Assembly (NCBI GenBank): GCA_963971305.1
Contig: OZ020303.1
Span: 60,884,867-60,948,866 of the forward strand
DNA: 64,000 bases
Direction of reading: 5' to 3'
From: Arcuatula senhousia
Lineage: Eukaryota; Mollusca; Bivalvia; Mytilida; Mytilidae
Positions 23,833 through 34,570 of the stretch are shown piece by piece (position 1 is the stretch's first letter; each line of letters begins with the position of its first letter). Position numbers and translations under genes: made by a program. The notes beneath the pieces are model-generated. The model had not been told where the DNA came from. It was given only the letters and a program-made list of their open reading frames with translations, and made no database searches.

Positions 23833-26419
23833 AGGTATGCAAACATATCATACAAATAGTAATCAGATATTATGCCAACATATCATAGACAACACTCATA
23901 GACAAAGTAACCAGACAGCAGATAATCAGATATTTCACCAACAAATCATAGAAATAGTAATCAGTTAACAGATAATAAGATATTATGCCAACAGATCATA
24001 CGCATAGTAATTAGTCAACAGATAATCAGATATTATGCCAACAGATCATAGACAAAATAATCAGTCAGCAGATAATCAGATATTATGCCAACAGATCATA
24101 GACATAGTAATCAGTCAGCAGATAATCAGATATTATGCCAACCAATCATAGACATAGTAATCAGTCAGCAGATAGTCAGATATTTCGCAAACAAATCATA
24201 GACAAAGTAATCAATCAACAGATAATCAGATATTATGCCAACAGATCATACACATAGTAATCATTCAGCAGATAATCAGATATTATGCCAACAGATCATA
24301 GACAAAGTAATCAATCATCCAAATAATCAGAAATTATGCCAACAGATCATAGACATAGTGATCAGTCAGCAAAAAATCATTTATTATGCCAACAGATTAT
24401 ATACATAGTAATCTGTCAGCAGATGATCAAATATTATGACAACAGATCATAGACATAGTGAGCAGTTTTTTTATGCCAACAGAACATAGACATAGAACTC
24501 TGTCCGCAGATAATCAGATATTATGCCAACAAATCATAATCGTAGTAAGCAGTCAACAGCTTATAAGATATTATGCAAACATATCATAGACATAGTGATA
24601 AGTAAACAGATAATAAAATAGTATGCCCACAGATCACATACAAAGTAATCACTCAACAGATAATCAGATATTATACCCACAAATCATACACATAGTAATC
24701 AGTCAACAGATAATCAGATATTTCGCCAACAGATCATACGCATAGTAATCAGTCAACAGATAATCAGATATTATGCCAACATTTGATAGACATAGTAATC
24801 AGTCAGCAGATAATCAGATATTTCGATAACAAATCATAGACATAGTAATTAGTCAATAGATGATCAGATATCATGCAAACATATCATACACATAGTAATC
24901 AGTCAACAAATATTCAGATATTATGCAAACAGATCGTAGACATAGTAATCAGTCAGCAGATAATTATATAGTATGCCCAAAGATCATAGACTAAGTAATC
25001 AGTCAACAGATAATCAGATATTATGCCAACAGATCATAGACAAAGTAATCAGTCAACAGATAATAAGATATTATGCCAACAGATCATAGACATTGTAACC
25101 AGTCAACAGATAATAAGATATTATGCCAACAGATCATAGACATAGTAATCAGTCATCAAATAATCAGATAGTATGCCAACAGATCACACACATAGTAATC
25201 GGTCAACAGATAATCAGATATTATGCCAACAGATCATAGACATAGTAACCAGTCAAAAGATAATAAGATAGTATGCCTTCAGATCATAGACAAAGTAATC
25301 AGTCAACAGATAATAAGATATTTTGCCAACAAATCATAGACATAGTAATTAGTCAATAGATAATCAGATATCATGCAAAAATATCATACACATAGTAGTC
25401 AGTTAACAGATAATAAGATATTATGTCAACAGATCATAGACAAAGTAATCAGTCAGCAGATAATCAGATATTATGCCAACAGATCATAGACATAGTAATC
25501 AGTCAGCAGATTATCAGATATTATGCCAACAGATCATAGACAAAGTAATCAATCAACAGATAATCAGAAATTATGCCAACAGATCATAGACATAGTGATC
25601 AGTCAGCAGACAATCATTTATTATGCCAACAGATCATAGACATAGTAATCTGTCAGTAGAAAATCAGATATTTCGCCAACAAATCATAGACATAGTAATC
25701 TGTCAGCAGATGATCAAATATTATGACAAGAGATCATAGACATAGTGAGCAGTTTTTTTAATGCCAACAGATAATAGACATAGAAATCTGTCCGCAGATA
25801 ATCAGATATTATGCCAACAAATCATAGATGTAGAAAGCAGTCAACAGCTAATAAGATAGTATGCAAACATATCATAGACATAGTGATAAGTAAACAGATA
25901 ATAAAATAGTATGCCCACAGATCACATACAAAGTAATCACTCAACAGATCATCAGATATTATACCCACAGATCATACACATAGTAATCAGTCAGCAGATA
26001 ATCAGATATTATGCCAACAGATCATAGACATAGTTATCAGTCAATAGATAATCAGATATTATGCCAACAGACATATACATAGTAGTCAGTCAACAGATAA
26101 TCAGATATTATGCCAACAGATCATAGACATGGTAATCAGTCAACAGATAATAAGATATTATGCCTACAGATCATATACATAGTAATCAGTCAACAGATAA
26201 TCAGATATTATGCCAACAGATCATAGACATGGTAATCAGTCAAAAAATATTCAGATATTTTATGCCAACAGATCATAGACATAGTAATCAGTCAACAGAT
26301 AATAAGATATTATGCCAACAGATCATAGACAAAGTAATCAATCAACAGATAATCAGATATTAGGCCAACAGATCATAGACATAGTAACCAGTCAACAGAT
26401 AATAAGATATTATGCCATA
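23833..26419 (+). repeat. 50-bp satellite, array 1
   Basis: About 50 diverged units of 50 bp, consensus parts AACAGATCATAGACATAGTA, ATCAGTCAGCAGATAATC and AGATATTATGCC. Units come in recurrent variants (ATTTCGCCAACAAATC, TAGTATGCCCACAGATC, a gapped unit with GAGCAGTTTTTTTATGCC). The order of variants recurs in array 2 at 61321-63846, so the arrays are copies of one another. Repeat and intervening parts are both repeated, so this is not a CRISPR array. The right flank, CTGACTTTTATTTTTAATTG (26445-26464), is the uninterrupted version of the flank that carries an element at 63887. Confidence 0.95.
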
Positions 26420-26454
26420 AATCATCTGCTGACTCACAAGTTTCCCTGACTTTT

Positions 26455-27870
26455 ATTTTTAATTGCTTTTATGTTTTGTGTTTTTTTCAGTTGCATTTAT
26501 GATGGGTTTCCCGGTTGAGTTTTGATAATTTTCTAACAAGTGTGTATGATTTTTTCAGTTGTATTCATTTTTTTTTCGGTGTATTTTTGTTTTTTCAGTT
26601 GTATTAATTATGGGTTTTCATTTGTATTTATCATATGATAGTTTCTCAGTTGTGTTTCTGACTGTTTTATTAGTAGCGTTATAGCTGGTTTCTATGAAGT
26701 TGTTTTGGATTGTTTTCTCGGGAGTGTTTATGGTGGTCTTCCCAGCAGAGTTCAAGATTAATTTCAGTTTTACTTATAATTGTTTTCTCAGGAGTGTTGA
26801 CAATGGTTTTATAGTTGTACTTATAATGGTTTTTTCATTTGTGCTTCTGATGGTTTTCTTGGTTATGATATAACTGGTTTATCAGACATGTTGTTTTGGA
26901 TTGTTTTCTGGGTAGTGTTTATGATAGTCTTCCCAGCAATGTTCAAGGTTTTTTTTTTCAGTTATACTTACAATTGTTTCAACAACAATGTTCAAGATTT
27001 TTTTTCAGTTTTACTTATAATGGTTTTCTCAGGAGTGTTGATAATGGTTTTTCAGTTGTACTTATAATGGTTTTCTCAGTTTTTTTTAGTTGCTTAGTTG
27101 TGTTATAACTGGTTTCTCAGACATGTTGTTTTGGATTGTTTATGATGGTCTTCCCAGAAATGTTCAAGGTTTTTTTCAGCTGTACTTATCATTGTCTTCT
27201 CAGCAATGTTCAAGATGTTTTTTTCAGTTGTACTTATAATGATTTCACAGCAGTGTTGATAATGGTTTTTAAGTTGAATTTATCATAGTTTTCTCAGCAA
27301 TGTAAATAATGGTTTTCTCAGCGATACAAATGATGGTTTTCTCAGCAATGTAAATAATGGTTTTCTCAGCAATTCAAATGATGTTTTTCAGCAATGTAAT
27401 TGATTCAGGGGTGTATTCATGGTGTTGTCAGTGATGTTATGATCAGTTATGTTATGATGGTTTCATTATTCATATATAGGATAGCGTTTTCAATTGTGTT
27501 TATGTTGGTTTCTCATTTGTATTAATGATGGTTTCTCAGTTGTGTTAATGATGGTTTTCTAAGGAGTGTTTATGATGGTTTTTCAGTTGTGTTTATGATG
27601 GTTTTTCAGTTGTGTTAATGATAGTTTTTCAGTCGTGTTCATGATGGTTTTTCAGTTTTGTTTATGATGGTTTTCTCAGGTGTGTTTATGATGTTTTTTT
27701 TTCAGGTGTGTTTATGATGGTTTCTCTTTTGTGTTAATGATATTTTTTCAGACGTGTTTATGATGTTTTTTCAGTTGTGTTTATGATGTTTTTTTCAGTT
27801 GTGTTTATGATGGTTCCTTGTTAGTTTTTAGGATGGTTTATCGTCAGTGTTTATAATGGTTTCTTAGTAG
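26455..27870 (+). repeat. T-rich minisatellite, about 25-60 bp units
   Basis: Irregular repeats of TTTATGATGGTTTTTCAGTT and GTGTT, with variants TTCTCAGCAATGTAAATAATG and TTCCCAGCAATGTTCAAG. Periods vary because units were deleted and merged. The plus strand is strongly T and G rich. No gene is supported; the open frame at 26896-27108 is repeat-derived. Confidence 0.85.
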
Positions 27871-28315
27871 TGGTTATGTTTAACAAAGTTAGGTTTTTAT
27901 GAGTTGATAATACAATTTTTTGTTGGGACAAATTTCCTGGTGTATAAAAAAGACATTCCATTGGATTTCGTTTTTGGTAATTGTATAAGCTTCAAGGAAT
28001 CAATACATGTAAAAGCGCTTGCCCTAGATTGGATTCATATATTTGTACATGACTGACCTTACACAAACCACGAAATTGGTACCAAATAAAAAATTGAAAA
28101 AGATAAAAACTGTTTTTAATAAATGCATATAAATATAAAGTTCTAATGACACAATGACAGCAATGATATATTAGAATTCATAATTGTATAACTTATACCA
28201 AGAAGTATAAGAGATATACAACAGAAGATACAAAATTCAGTGGCAGTTCTATACATTTAATTGAAATGGAGCTCTTTGAAACAATAATTTTGAGGTCAGG
28301 GTTGGTTTTACTACA
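27871..28315. other. non-coding DNA downstream of the minus-strand genes
   Basis: AT-rich, no open frames of note. TTTAAT at about 28255-28260 reads ATTAAA on the minus strand, about 55 nt past the stop codon of the exon candidate at 28316-28402, and could be its poly(A) signal. Confidence 0.4.
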
Positions 28316-28402
28316 TTAATGTTCTAAAAAATCAGTCAAAGGATTGACAAGCTCTTCTTTTAATCCAACAATGAGTTCTCTCAGCAAAGTATGCATTCCA
28401 TC
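28316..28402 (-). CDS. candidate 3'-terminal coding exon, protein unknown
   Basis: On the minus strand an acceptor (TTTATCGTTCTCAG, ending at 28403) is followed by 28 open codons and a TAA at 28318-28316. The peptide begins DGMHTLLRELIVGLKEEL and ends PLTDFLEH. It has the amphipathic, charged make-up of real protein rather than of AT-rich noise. An ATTAAA about 55 nt further on could serve as poly(A) signal. I do not recognise the protein. It does not join the reductase exon at 29538-29627 in frame (a stop follows after six codons), so it would belong to a different gene whose other exons I did not find, or it is a relic. Confidence 0.35.
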   Translation of the reverse strand, partial: DGMHTLLRELIVGLKEELVNPLTDFLEH

Positions 28403-28720
28403 CTGAGAACGATAAAGTGGATACAAGTGGGTAAAAATTTTGGATAGTATAAAACAGCAATATATTGACATATTATGTTTGAATGACAAGAATAGACTAA
28501 TTAAATCCTTTTTATCAAAATTTTATTTTGTTAGGGGTATTAGAGAAAAAAAGGGACAATCTACAAATTATTTTTTTTATGTTGAGTATAAAAGTAGAGT
28601 GGTAATTGAATATTGGAAAAGGAACTCTATTGCGAGCTACATTGATATATGTGTATTGACACGTGATGAGGCAACATGACCATCAGCTATCTTTTAATTG
28701 GTCAGTTACTGAAAGGCCAT

Positions 28721-28851
28721 CGTACGCTAATCGCTTCAGCCGTTATCCCGGCTAAGAAGTACATGTCAAAGTTACATTGTTTGGGGTATCGTACGCTAAT
28801 TGTTTCGGCCATTATGCCGGCTAAGAAGTACATGTCAAAGTTACATTGTTT
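28721..28851. repeat. 69-bp tandem duplication
   Basis: CGTACGCTAAT, GGCTAAGAAGTACATGTC and AAAGTTACATTG occur twice, 69 bp apart (28721 and 28790), with a few differences. 69 is a multiple of three, so a short plus-strand frame (28676-28873) repeats a 23-residue motif. There is no other sign that it is coding. Confidence 0.8.
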
Positions 28852-28903
28852 ATCACAAATTTTAAATTCCTGAGAGATGCAAATTAAGTCTATAATTACT
28901 GGT

Positions 28904-28967
28904 TCACCACAGCCATGGTATCAAGGTCTTCCTGTTCCTAGGATAAAACTCAAACTGTTGTTTATAC
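28904..28967 (-). CDS. SRD5A: reductase terminal exon
   Basis: 64 bp. Acceptor ATTTATAG ends at 28968. G completes TGG, then 20 codons ([20 protein letters not shown]) and TGA at 28906-28904. The YP-x-x-RK-x-x-IP pattern and the abrupt hydrophobic end are hallmarks of the family's C-terminus. An AATAAA on the minus strand lies near 28525, some 380 nt downstream. Confidence 0.9.
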
Positions 28968-31536
28968 CTATAAATAAAAAATCAAAGTCTTAAAGCTATG
29001 TATATTCATGTAACAAACGCTTGTGCAAAAATAACAAGAGGCTTCCAGCAGCCTGAATGGCTCACCTGACTTAAATGCCTGAATTTTCAGGCTATAAGAC
29101 AAAAATGATTGTTTTGATGCACCCACACCAATAAACAACTGAACCAAGTTTGGATCCAATTGGACTCATGGTGTCAGGAGTAAATGTTTGAAAAAGTTAA
29201 TGTACAACAGATGATGGATGGATGACAAACAAATGATGGCAATATAGCACATATGACCCTTCGGGTCAGATGAGATAAAAAGGTGTAAAATCGAATAAAT
29301 TGACCTGAAGTATAAAGGTGAGTATTGGTTTCTTTACTTTGACCTTACATAGACATAAGCAATAGAGTTCTTTTGTGTGTGTATTTTTCCCCACTTGATC
29401 CAATTATTAATATAATTTTATTTATTTCACCTTTGATTATGTCAACTTGGTATATAACCTTTATGATTTACCATCCCTCCCCAAATAAAAGCCCTTTTAC
29501 ACATTTTGTTAAGATAATTGTATCTTTCAACACTGACCATTCGTGATTATGTCTTGCTCTGGGAAAGAATGTTGCTGCACTGAATAACATCCAAACAAGC
29601 CCTGCCAATGACCAGGTTGCTATTGTCCTGTGCAAAAAGAAAATGCATTTTTTACAATACATGTATACAGATTAAATTGCTTTTATTTTTTCTATTTTTC
29701 ATGACGTAATGACTGAAATAAAAAATTGTTTTCTACAATTTCTGACAAATAGTAGAGGTCTATTGATGGGTAAAGTTGGTATTCTGGTTTACAATTTTAT
29801 GCACTTAGGCCTTAGATTCTTTAAATTTTATAGCAATTCCAAAATACATATTCATCACAGAAATGTATCTTTATTTAACCCTTTCCTACATGTAGACGCC
29901 TTTGGACGCCCCTTTGTCATTTTGATGACCCCCCATTTTGTCCCCCTATACCGCATGACTGGGGTTATTTTGGCAAATATAATTGTTGCCTAAAAAATGG
30001 TCACTTTTTTCGCGCGGTTAGGGACTAAAAAGATGTTCTAGGGGGGTTTCCTAAAGGGTTTGGTCAGGGGGTCATGGGGGCATTAGTGCCCCCCACCGCC
30101 AGGAAAATTTTTTAACCCTCAGGACTGTGACAGTTGCTCCCAAAATTACCTCAAATGCCAGATTTTAAAAAATTCTAGGTCAGAGAACAATTGGACTTGC
30201 CCATAATTTTAAAAAAAATTTTAAAGGTCAAAATCGGGTGGTAAAATGATGGAAAAAGCCATTTTTTGACACTTTTTGGCCAGCCTTGGTTACCATAGCA
30301 ACCATGAAAATGGCGGTTGAGACCTGCATCAATAGACCCTGGCCCAGTGAACAGCTTGACTAAGTTTCAAAACCTTTGGATGAAAAATAAAATTTTAACA
30401 GCCTTTTCATTTTTTTGCCTTTTTTCATTGTGCATTTTTGCCATCTTTTCACTTTAAAAATTTGCTCATGGGGGAAAGGGTTAATGGATCACCTACACCA
30501 GTAAGCTTGTTATCAACATACATTTGAAATAAGTTTCATGAGAATCCAACAAAAGGTTATGTATATCAACTATAATCAATACATTTAATGTGGTAATGTT
30601 GGTTGTGTCACGTACACTTATTCCACATCTCGACATTTTCTATGAAAAAAAAACTAGTGCGACTCATTTGCTAACATTAACAACACTGTTCCAGGGTTAT
30701 TTATTTATTTCGGTGCGTAACAGAAATGTTACATTAGAAAGAGAAATCACAACATGATTCTAGAATATTTGAGAAACTCTATTTTTAAAAAAATAATATG
30801 TTCTTAATAAAAAAAAGTATATTGCATAGGTTATACTAAGCATGACAGACAGACAGACCACAAATGTATGCAATATTTAAGGTTAAGAAATTAGATAATT
30901 ACTTACATACATTTATCAGGGTTGCCACTATTTTTTTTGTGGCAAAATTCAAGGGTTTTTCCAGGACTTTTCAAGAGTATTTTATAAGTCATTTTCAAGG
31001 ACGAAAATAGTCGATCGACAAAATTTCAGTCCTCGATGAAATTTTCTGTGAAACAGTTAAATCATGAACCTTTGATTATGGAACTATCAAATTCCAGTGT
31101 TTTTCAAGGATATTTTTAATTTTTTTTAAAATTCAGGGTCTTTTTAAGGACCTTGAACAGACAAATGAAATTCAATGGTTTTTTCACGTTTCAAGGATGT
31201 CTGGCAACCCTGGTTTATATTTAGGGAATGACAATCTGATATTCATCCTTCCCTTTTTTTGTAAATTGAGCCTGGATTTTGTTACGCTAACGCACACATT
31301 TTAATTCAATTTTTTTTATACAAGTTTTGCATAAAAAACTTTTTAAATATAATTTTTTTAGGATCCTGTCATTTTATTAACAATTTCATAAAAGACTCCC
31401 ACACTTGAAAATTAAATTGTTAGAAAATCAACAAAAGAGTATTACCATCCAACCCATTCTACAAGTTCTCCAAAGTAGTTGGGACAGCACACCAGTTCAA
31501 ACAATCCACCATTGGGAATGTAGTAACCTGAGCTAC
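28904..31536 (-). CDS. SRD5A: steroid 5-alpha-reductase-like protein, last three exons
   Basis: Three minus-strand exons (31446-31536, 29538-29627, 28904-28967) join in frame to give the C-terminal 80 residues of a 3-oxo-5-alpha-steroid 4-dehydrogenase of the SRD5A1/SRD5A2 kind. These are membrane enzymes of the endoplasmic reticulum that reduce the delta-4 double bond of 3-oxosteroids with NADPH. Family landmarks appear in the right order: [32 protein letters not shown], a hydrophobic segment, RARHNHEWY and [14 protein letters not shown] before the stop. The human proteins have GGLFE..NYFGE..EW, RA..HHEWY and YP..RK..IPF at the same places. The last junction splits what is a single final exon in the human genes. 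The first roughly 180 residues are missing: no earlier exon was found up to the 100-N gap or up to 37 kb, so they lie in the gap, beyond, or are absent. The intron between the first two exons carries two MITEs. Confidence 0.9.
29033..29276 (-). mobile_element. complete short type-G hairpin-headed element
   Basis: 244 bp on the minus strand, inside the last reductase intron. The head at the right end (about 29245-29276) is a hairpin with a GAA loop, stem TGACCC/GGGTCA extended by diverged TCTCA and TGTGC arms. The tail at the left end reads, on the minus strand, GTCAGGTGAGCC, then an AGGCTGCTGGAAGCCT hairpin, then CTTGTT (AACAAG at 29033-29038 on the plus strand). The TCAGGTGAG of the tail is the inverted copy of the head's CTCATCTGA arm. 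Confidence 0.75.
29538..29627 (-). CDS. SRD5A: reductase exon (penultimate)
   Basis: 90 bp. Acceptor CTTTTTGCACAG ends at 29628; donor GTCAGT begins at 29537. It supplies G, then 29 codons (TIATWSLAG ... PRARHNHE), then TG. Without the donor the frame would run on past family homology, so the non-classical GTCAGT donor is chosen because it restores the HEWY junction. It contains one clear membrane-type segment. Confidence 0.88.
29879..30480. mobile_element. piggyBac-like MITE
   Basis: 602 bp between two TTAA tetramers (29875-29878 and 30481-30484). Termini are inverted: CCCTTTCC at the left and GGAAAGGG at the right (8 bp perfect, 12 bp with TTAA). TTAA target duplication and CCC-initial inverted ends are the signature of piggyBac elements. 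There is no transposase, so this is a non-autonomous copy. It sits in a reductase intron. It carries GTTACCATAGCAAC (30289-30302), close to the RFX X-box consensus, followed at once by ATGAAAATGGCGG. Confidence 0.85.
30917..31212. mobile_element. hAT-like MITE
   Basis: 296 bp with 11-bp perfect inverted ends, CAGGGTTGCCA at the left and TGGCAACCCTG at the right. CAGGG-initial ends are typical of hAT elements. The flanking octamers (ACATTTAT left, GTTTATAT right) are only partly alike, as expected of an old 8-bp target duplication. No coding sequence. Same reductase intron as the piggyBac-like MITE. Confidence 0.75.
31446..31536 (-). CDS. SRD5A: reductase exon (antepenultimate)
   Basis: 91 bp. 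Acceptor TTTTTATTGATAG ends at 31537; donor GTAATA begins at 31445. It starts with the last two bases of a codon, runs 29 codons from [13 protein letters not shown] to EWVG, and ends TG. The following exon supplies the G of the TGG tryptophan codon. This region lies next to the predicted NADPH- and steroid-binding C-terminal domain of the family. Confidence 0.9.
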
Positions 31537-32588
31537 CTATCAATAAAAACAGCGAAAATGAATGCAGAATTTGTACCGGGTAATGAGCATAAGATCAGTC
31601 AAAAATCAGTCAGTGAAAAGATTTGGTTGGATATATACAGAACATTTGGTTTAAGTTTTTCCAAAATATTCTAGGCCAGAGTTTTTTTTTAAATTTAAAT
31701 ATGCCATTCTTCTAATATTACTTTTAAATAACAGTGTAAAAGTTCAAATCTGTATTCCTTATAGTTTTTTTAGTTTTAGTGTTTACAAAAAGTTGTTGAT
31801 GGATGGACAGATGGACTAAGTGAAAACTATTGGGCTTTTTGCATCCTCGATGTGGAGACTTAAATGACTATTCATATCGTCAAATCCTACTGGTTTCAAA
31901 ACAACCATAGCCAGCTGTCAAGATCATGCTTAGGTTCATGGGATGTATATTGGCATTCCAAATAAGTAAATCAAGTCAGGTCCATAGCAACCTATGTCTT
32001 TGACTTGTTTGGTTTTCCTCTTGAACATCTTATTAGGTAATATTATAACCTTTATTTATGTTCAAAATTACAGGATTCACAACCATAAGTGATGATATAC
32101 AAAATGCTTGTTTCCTCATTTGACAAATATCTAACGAGTGTGATAAAATTTTTCTCCAATTTTCATCTACATTGTAATTAATTGTCTCTTAATCAGTTGT
32201 GGAAAATAAATATTTCCTCTACAGAGATCTTTTCGTCTCAAAGCTTATAAATGTGACAATTCATTCGAGACAAGGTATCAATTTTTACTTTTGTTCATTA
32301 AGAAACAGCTTCTGCAACTCAGTTGTTGATGTTAATGAATTTTCTAACATCTTAATTGGGATACAAATTTGATATTTTAATATAACTCTACAAGCCATGA
32401 ATTTAAAACTAGAGGCTTCTGGGAGCCTGAATCACTGTCCTGATCTCTAATGTTAATGTGCAACATGGTCTAAATGTACATTTAAGAAACTGGTAAGGAT
32501 AGAAAACACGCTAAAGATCAAGAAAACACAGTAACAAAGCTTTCCAAAAAAAAAACAAAACTGAACAGTTAAAATTTATGGTAAAAGG
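31537..32588. other. non-coding, upstream of the visible reductase exons
   Basis: I looked here on the minus strand for the missing reductase exons (the family's INIHSD/LRKPG region) and found none. A type-G tail fragment (CTAGAGGCTTCTGGGAGCC, minus-strand element) is at about 32408. Confidence 0.5.
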
Positions 32589-32688
32589 NNNNNNNNNNNN
32601 NNNNNNNNNNNNNNNNNNNNNNNNNNNNNNNNNNNNNNNNNNNNNNNNNNNNNNNNNNNNNNNNNNNNNNNNNNNNNNNNNNNNNNNN
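32589..32688. other. assembly gap, exactly 100 N
   Basis: A run of 100 undetermined bases, the conventional length for a gap of unknown size. It separates the reductase exons from the GPCR, so their real distance and the continuity of the repeat on both sides are uncertain. Confidence 0.99.
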
Positions 32689-32850
32689 GAGATAACTTTT
32701 AAACAGTTGATCTGACAATTTTGACATGCACTGAATTCATTTTGTAGAACTTAATGAGCTTCACATTTCTGCAATCAAACTTTTCCTCCAGCATTTATGG
32801 TTTTCGATTTTAAGTACGTCCAAAAACTGTGAAATGGTCAATGCGGTAAT
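32689..32850 (-). mobile_element. type-G element fragment at the gap edge
   Basis: GATCTGACAATTTTGACAT (32709) and AGCTTCACATTTCTGCAATC (32757), followed by TTTATGGTTTTCG, match the diverged units at 4990-6100. With the tail fragment at 32408 this suggests a type-G element spanning the gap. Confidence 0.55.
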
Positions 32851-32854
32851 AGCA

Positions 32855-32860
32855 TTTATT
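32855..32860 (-). promoter_or_regulatory. candidate poly(A) signal of the GPCR gene
   Basis: TTTATT on the plus strand, AATAAA on the minus strand, about 105 nt past the GPCR stop codon. Confidence 0.45.
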
Positions 32861-32964
32861 ATATACAAATTAGTTTTTTGGCACTATAAATAAGACTTAA
32901 TTCAATTTGCAACATGTTTAATGTATGTATTGAAATCATATTGACAATTTCTTTAGATCATGGC

Positions 32965-34570
32965 TTAAGAAGCAGAAGTTTCTTTAAACGACATCAATTT
33001 TGAAAGAAAAGTTTTTTTAAACACAGCCTCTTGAAGTTTCTTGCTAATCAATACATAGATAATAAAATTAGAGGCACATCCTAGTACTGAAAATAGCTTT
33101 AAAATTTCAAACAACAACTTCAACTTTTCCAAGGTAACACTAATATCCCCCCAGACAAACATCAGCATATAATTTATAGCCTCACTATATGGTGAGGATA
33201 CAAGCATGTAAAAATCTAGATTTCTTACAATCAGTTCAAATACTGGCAAAAAGTAACAATCAACAAATGTTGAAATTATAGCATCCAAAAATCTCAAATC
33301 AATTTGAAAGTTTATACAATAGTAGAGGGTAAAAATATTTACAAAGATTTGGTCTGAAGTTTTCAAAAGGTCTGGCAATAACCTATTGAAAATTTTATTC
33401 AGAAAAACATTGTCTAAGTTGTGTTTCATTGACAATTGTAGGTCAGTGGATGCCTCATTCATCAACCAATCAAATTCATCTTTAAAGAAAAAAAAATATA
33501 TTGCAATGTCAAAGGACACATCTGTAAGTTCTCCACAGCTTTCGTTCCTAGTTGCAATAAATGTATCATTAGTGTTTAGGTTGTAAGATGACTGAAAATC
33601 CTGGATTTTTTTTTAGAAAACAGACATCATAATGTGACTTAAGTTGTTTGTCTATTTTCGTTTTAATTTTCCTCCAAGCAATATTATCCTGATCTAAGTC
33701 CATTTTATAAGCATCGACTATTACTGCATTTAAAAACAGCCTTGGAATTTCAGTAAGGAGAAAAACAACAAGTACATATGTGATGAGAGTGCAGGATTTT
33801 CTTTCCGCATCTGAAATGGTTTTACGTAGGTTTTTCTTTGGTCGGCATAATGTTAATAATATGAAGCTAGTACTTGCTATCATAACAAATATGGTAAAAC
33901 AGAGAAAGCTTGCGTATAATATTGGATGAATTGATAAAATGTATCTCTCTAAGAACTCATTGGGATCTGACATAAGACAGGTTCCATTACCATCCAATTG
34001 AAAAGTCACCACGAAAAGTTTGGGAAGGTTAATAGCCATGGAAATAAAGAAGCAGGCAGCACACACGACAATTGCAGTCTTTACAGTTATTTTAATTCTA
34101 CTCCAAATTGGAAACTTGATGACCAAAACTTTATGGAGTCCAAGACATCCCATTAATAGAACTGATACTAAATGAAAATTGTCCGATAAACTGTTGACAC
34201 AAAAGTGAATTATACAAAATGGATACTCCAAAGATACTAGCATGCTAACCCTTTTTAATTCATCTGAAAAATTGCTGGCAAATTTTCCAGTCCTTGAACT
34301 ATTAGCTGGTAGTTCATAGTTCCGTCCAATCTGTGTATAAAAGAATGAAAGCAAAGGCTCAAATCCAAATGTACAAAGTGCAGTTAAACTGTCAGCTACT
34401 GCGAGTCCTTGCATGATGATGGTTGATGGTGATCGTAGTTTTTTATCGCACAATATTACAAATATCAAAATATTAAACACAATAGCGATGTAGGCAACTG
34501 TGGGTCCTGCAATAATGTTTAATCCGTAGGGTGTTCTGGCAAAGAGGAGGAATGGATTAATGGCAACCAT
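32965..34570 (-). CDS. rhodopsin-family GPCR, peptide-receptor-like, frameshifted
   Basis: Intronless minus-strand gene starting at ATG 34570 (G at -3 and +4). Segments look like TM1 (22-41, with N33), TM2 (50-77, LAVAD with D60), TM3 (117-152), TM4 (163-187), TM5 (209-241) and TM6 (260-285, FLLTEIPR). Likely disulphide partners are C119 or C124 with C198. Sequons are at N90, N100 and N195. The frame stops at 33569, but the remaining coding sequence continues in the next frame. Nine T at 33606-33614 (nine A in the gene), one more than the reading frame allows, account for the shift; with eight, the protein would be about 534 residues. TM7 (about 484-510, SNFIIYVL in place of NPxxY) lies near the C-terminus. 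The TM6 and TM7 styles resemble FMRFamide/sex-peptide-like receptors. DRY is absent (GLHK). The loop between TM6 and TM7 is about 200 residues against the usual 10-25. Sequencing error and true pseudogene are both possible. Confidence 0.82.

Noticed and set aside
23833..26419. CRISPR-like look of regularly spaced 50-bp repeats
   Set aside because: There are no unique spacers (the whole 50-bp unit repeats), no cas genes, and the sequence is eukaryotic.
28440..28679. 79-codon plus-strand open frame
   Set aside because: It begins at TTG, not ATG, matches no family I know, and lies in what is probably the 3' region of minus-strand genes.
30917..31212. Perfect 8-bp target duplication around the hAT-like MITE
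   Set aside because: The flanking octamers agree only in part, so I do not claim an intact duplication.
31900..31960. Possible reductase exon with LFGMPIYIP on the minus strand
   Set aside because: Faintly like the GMxINIHSD motif, but a stop follows at once and there are no splice sites.
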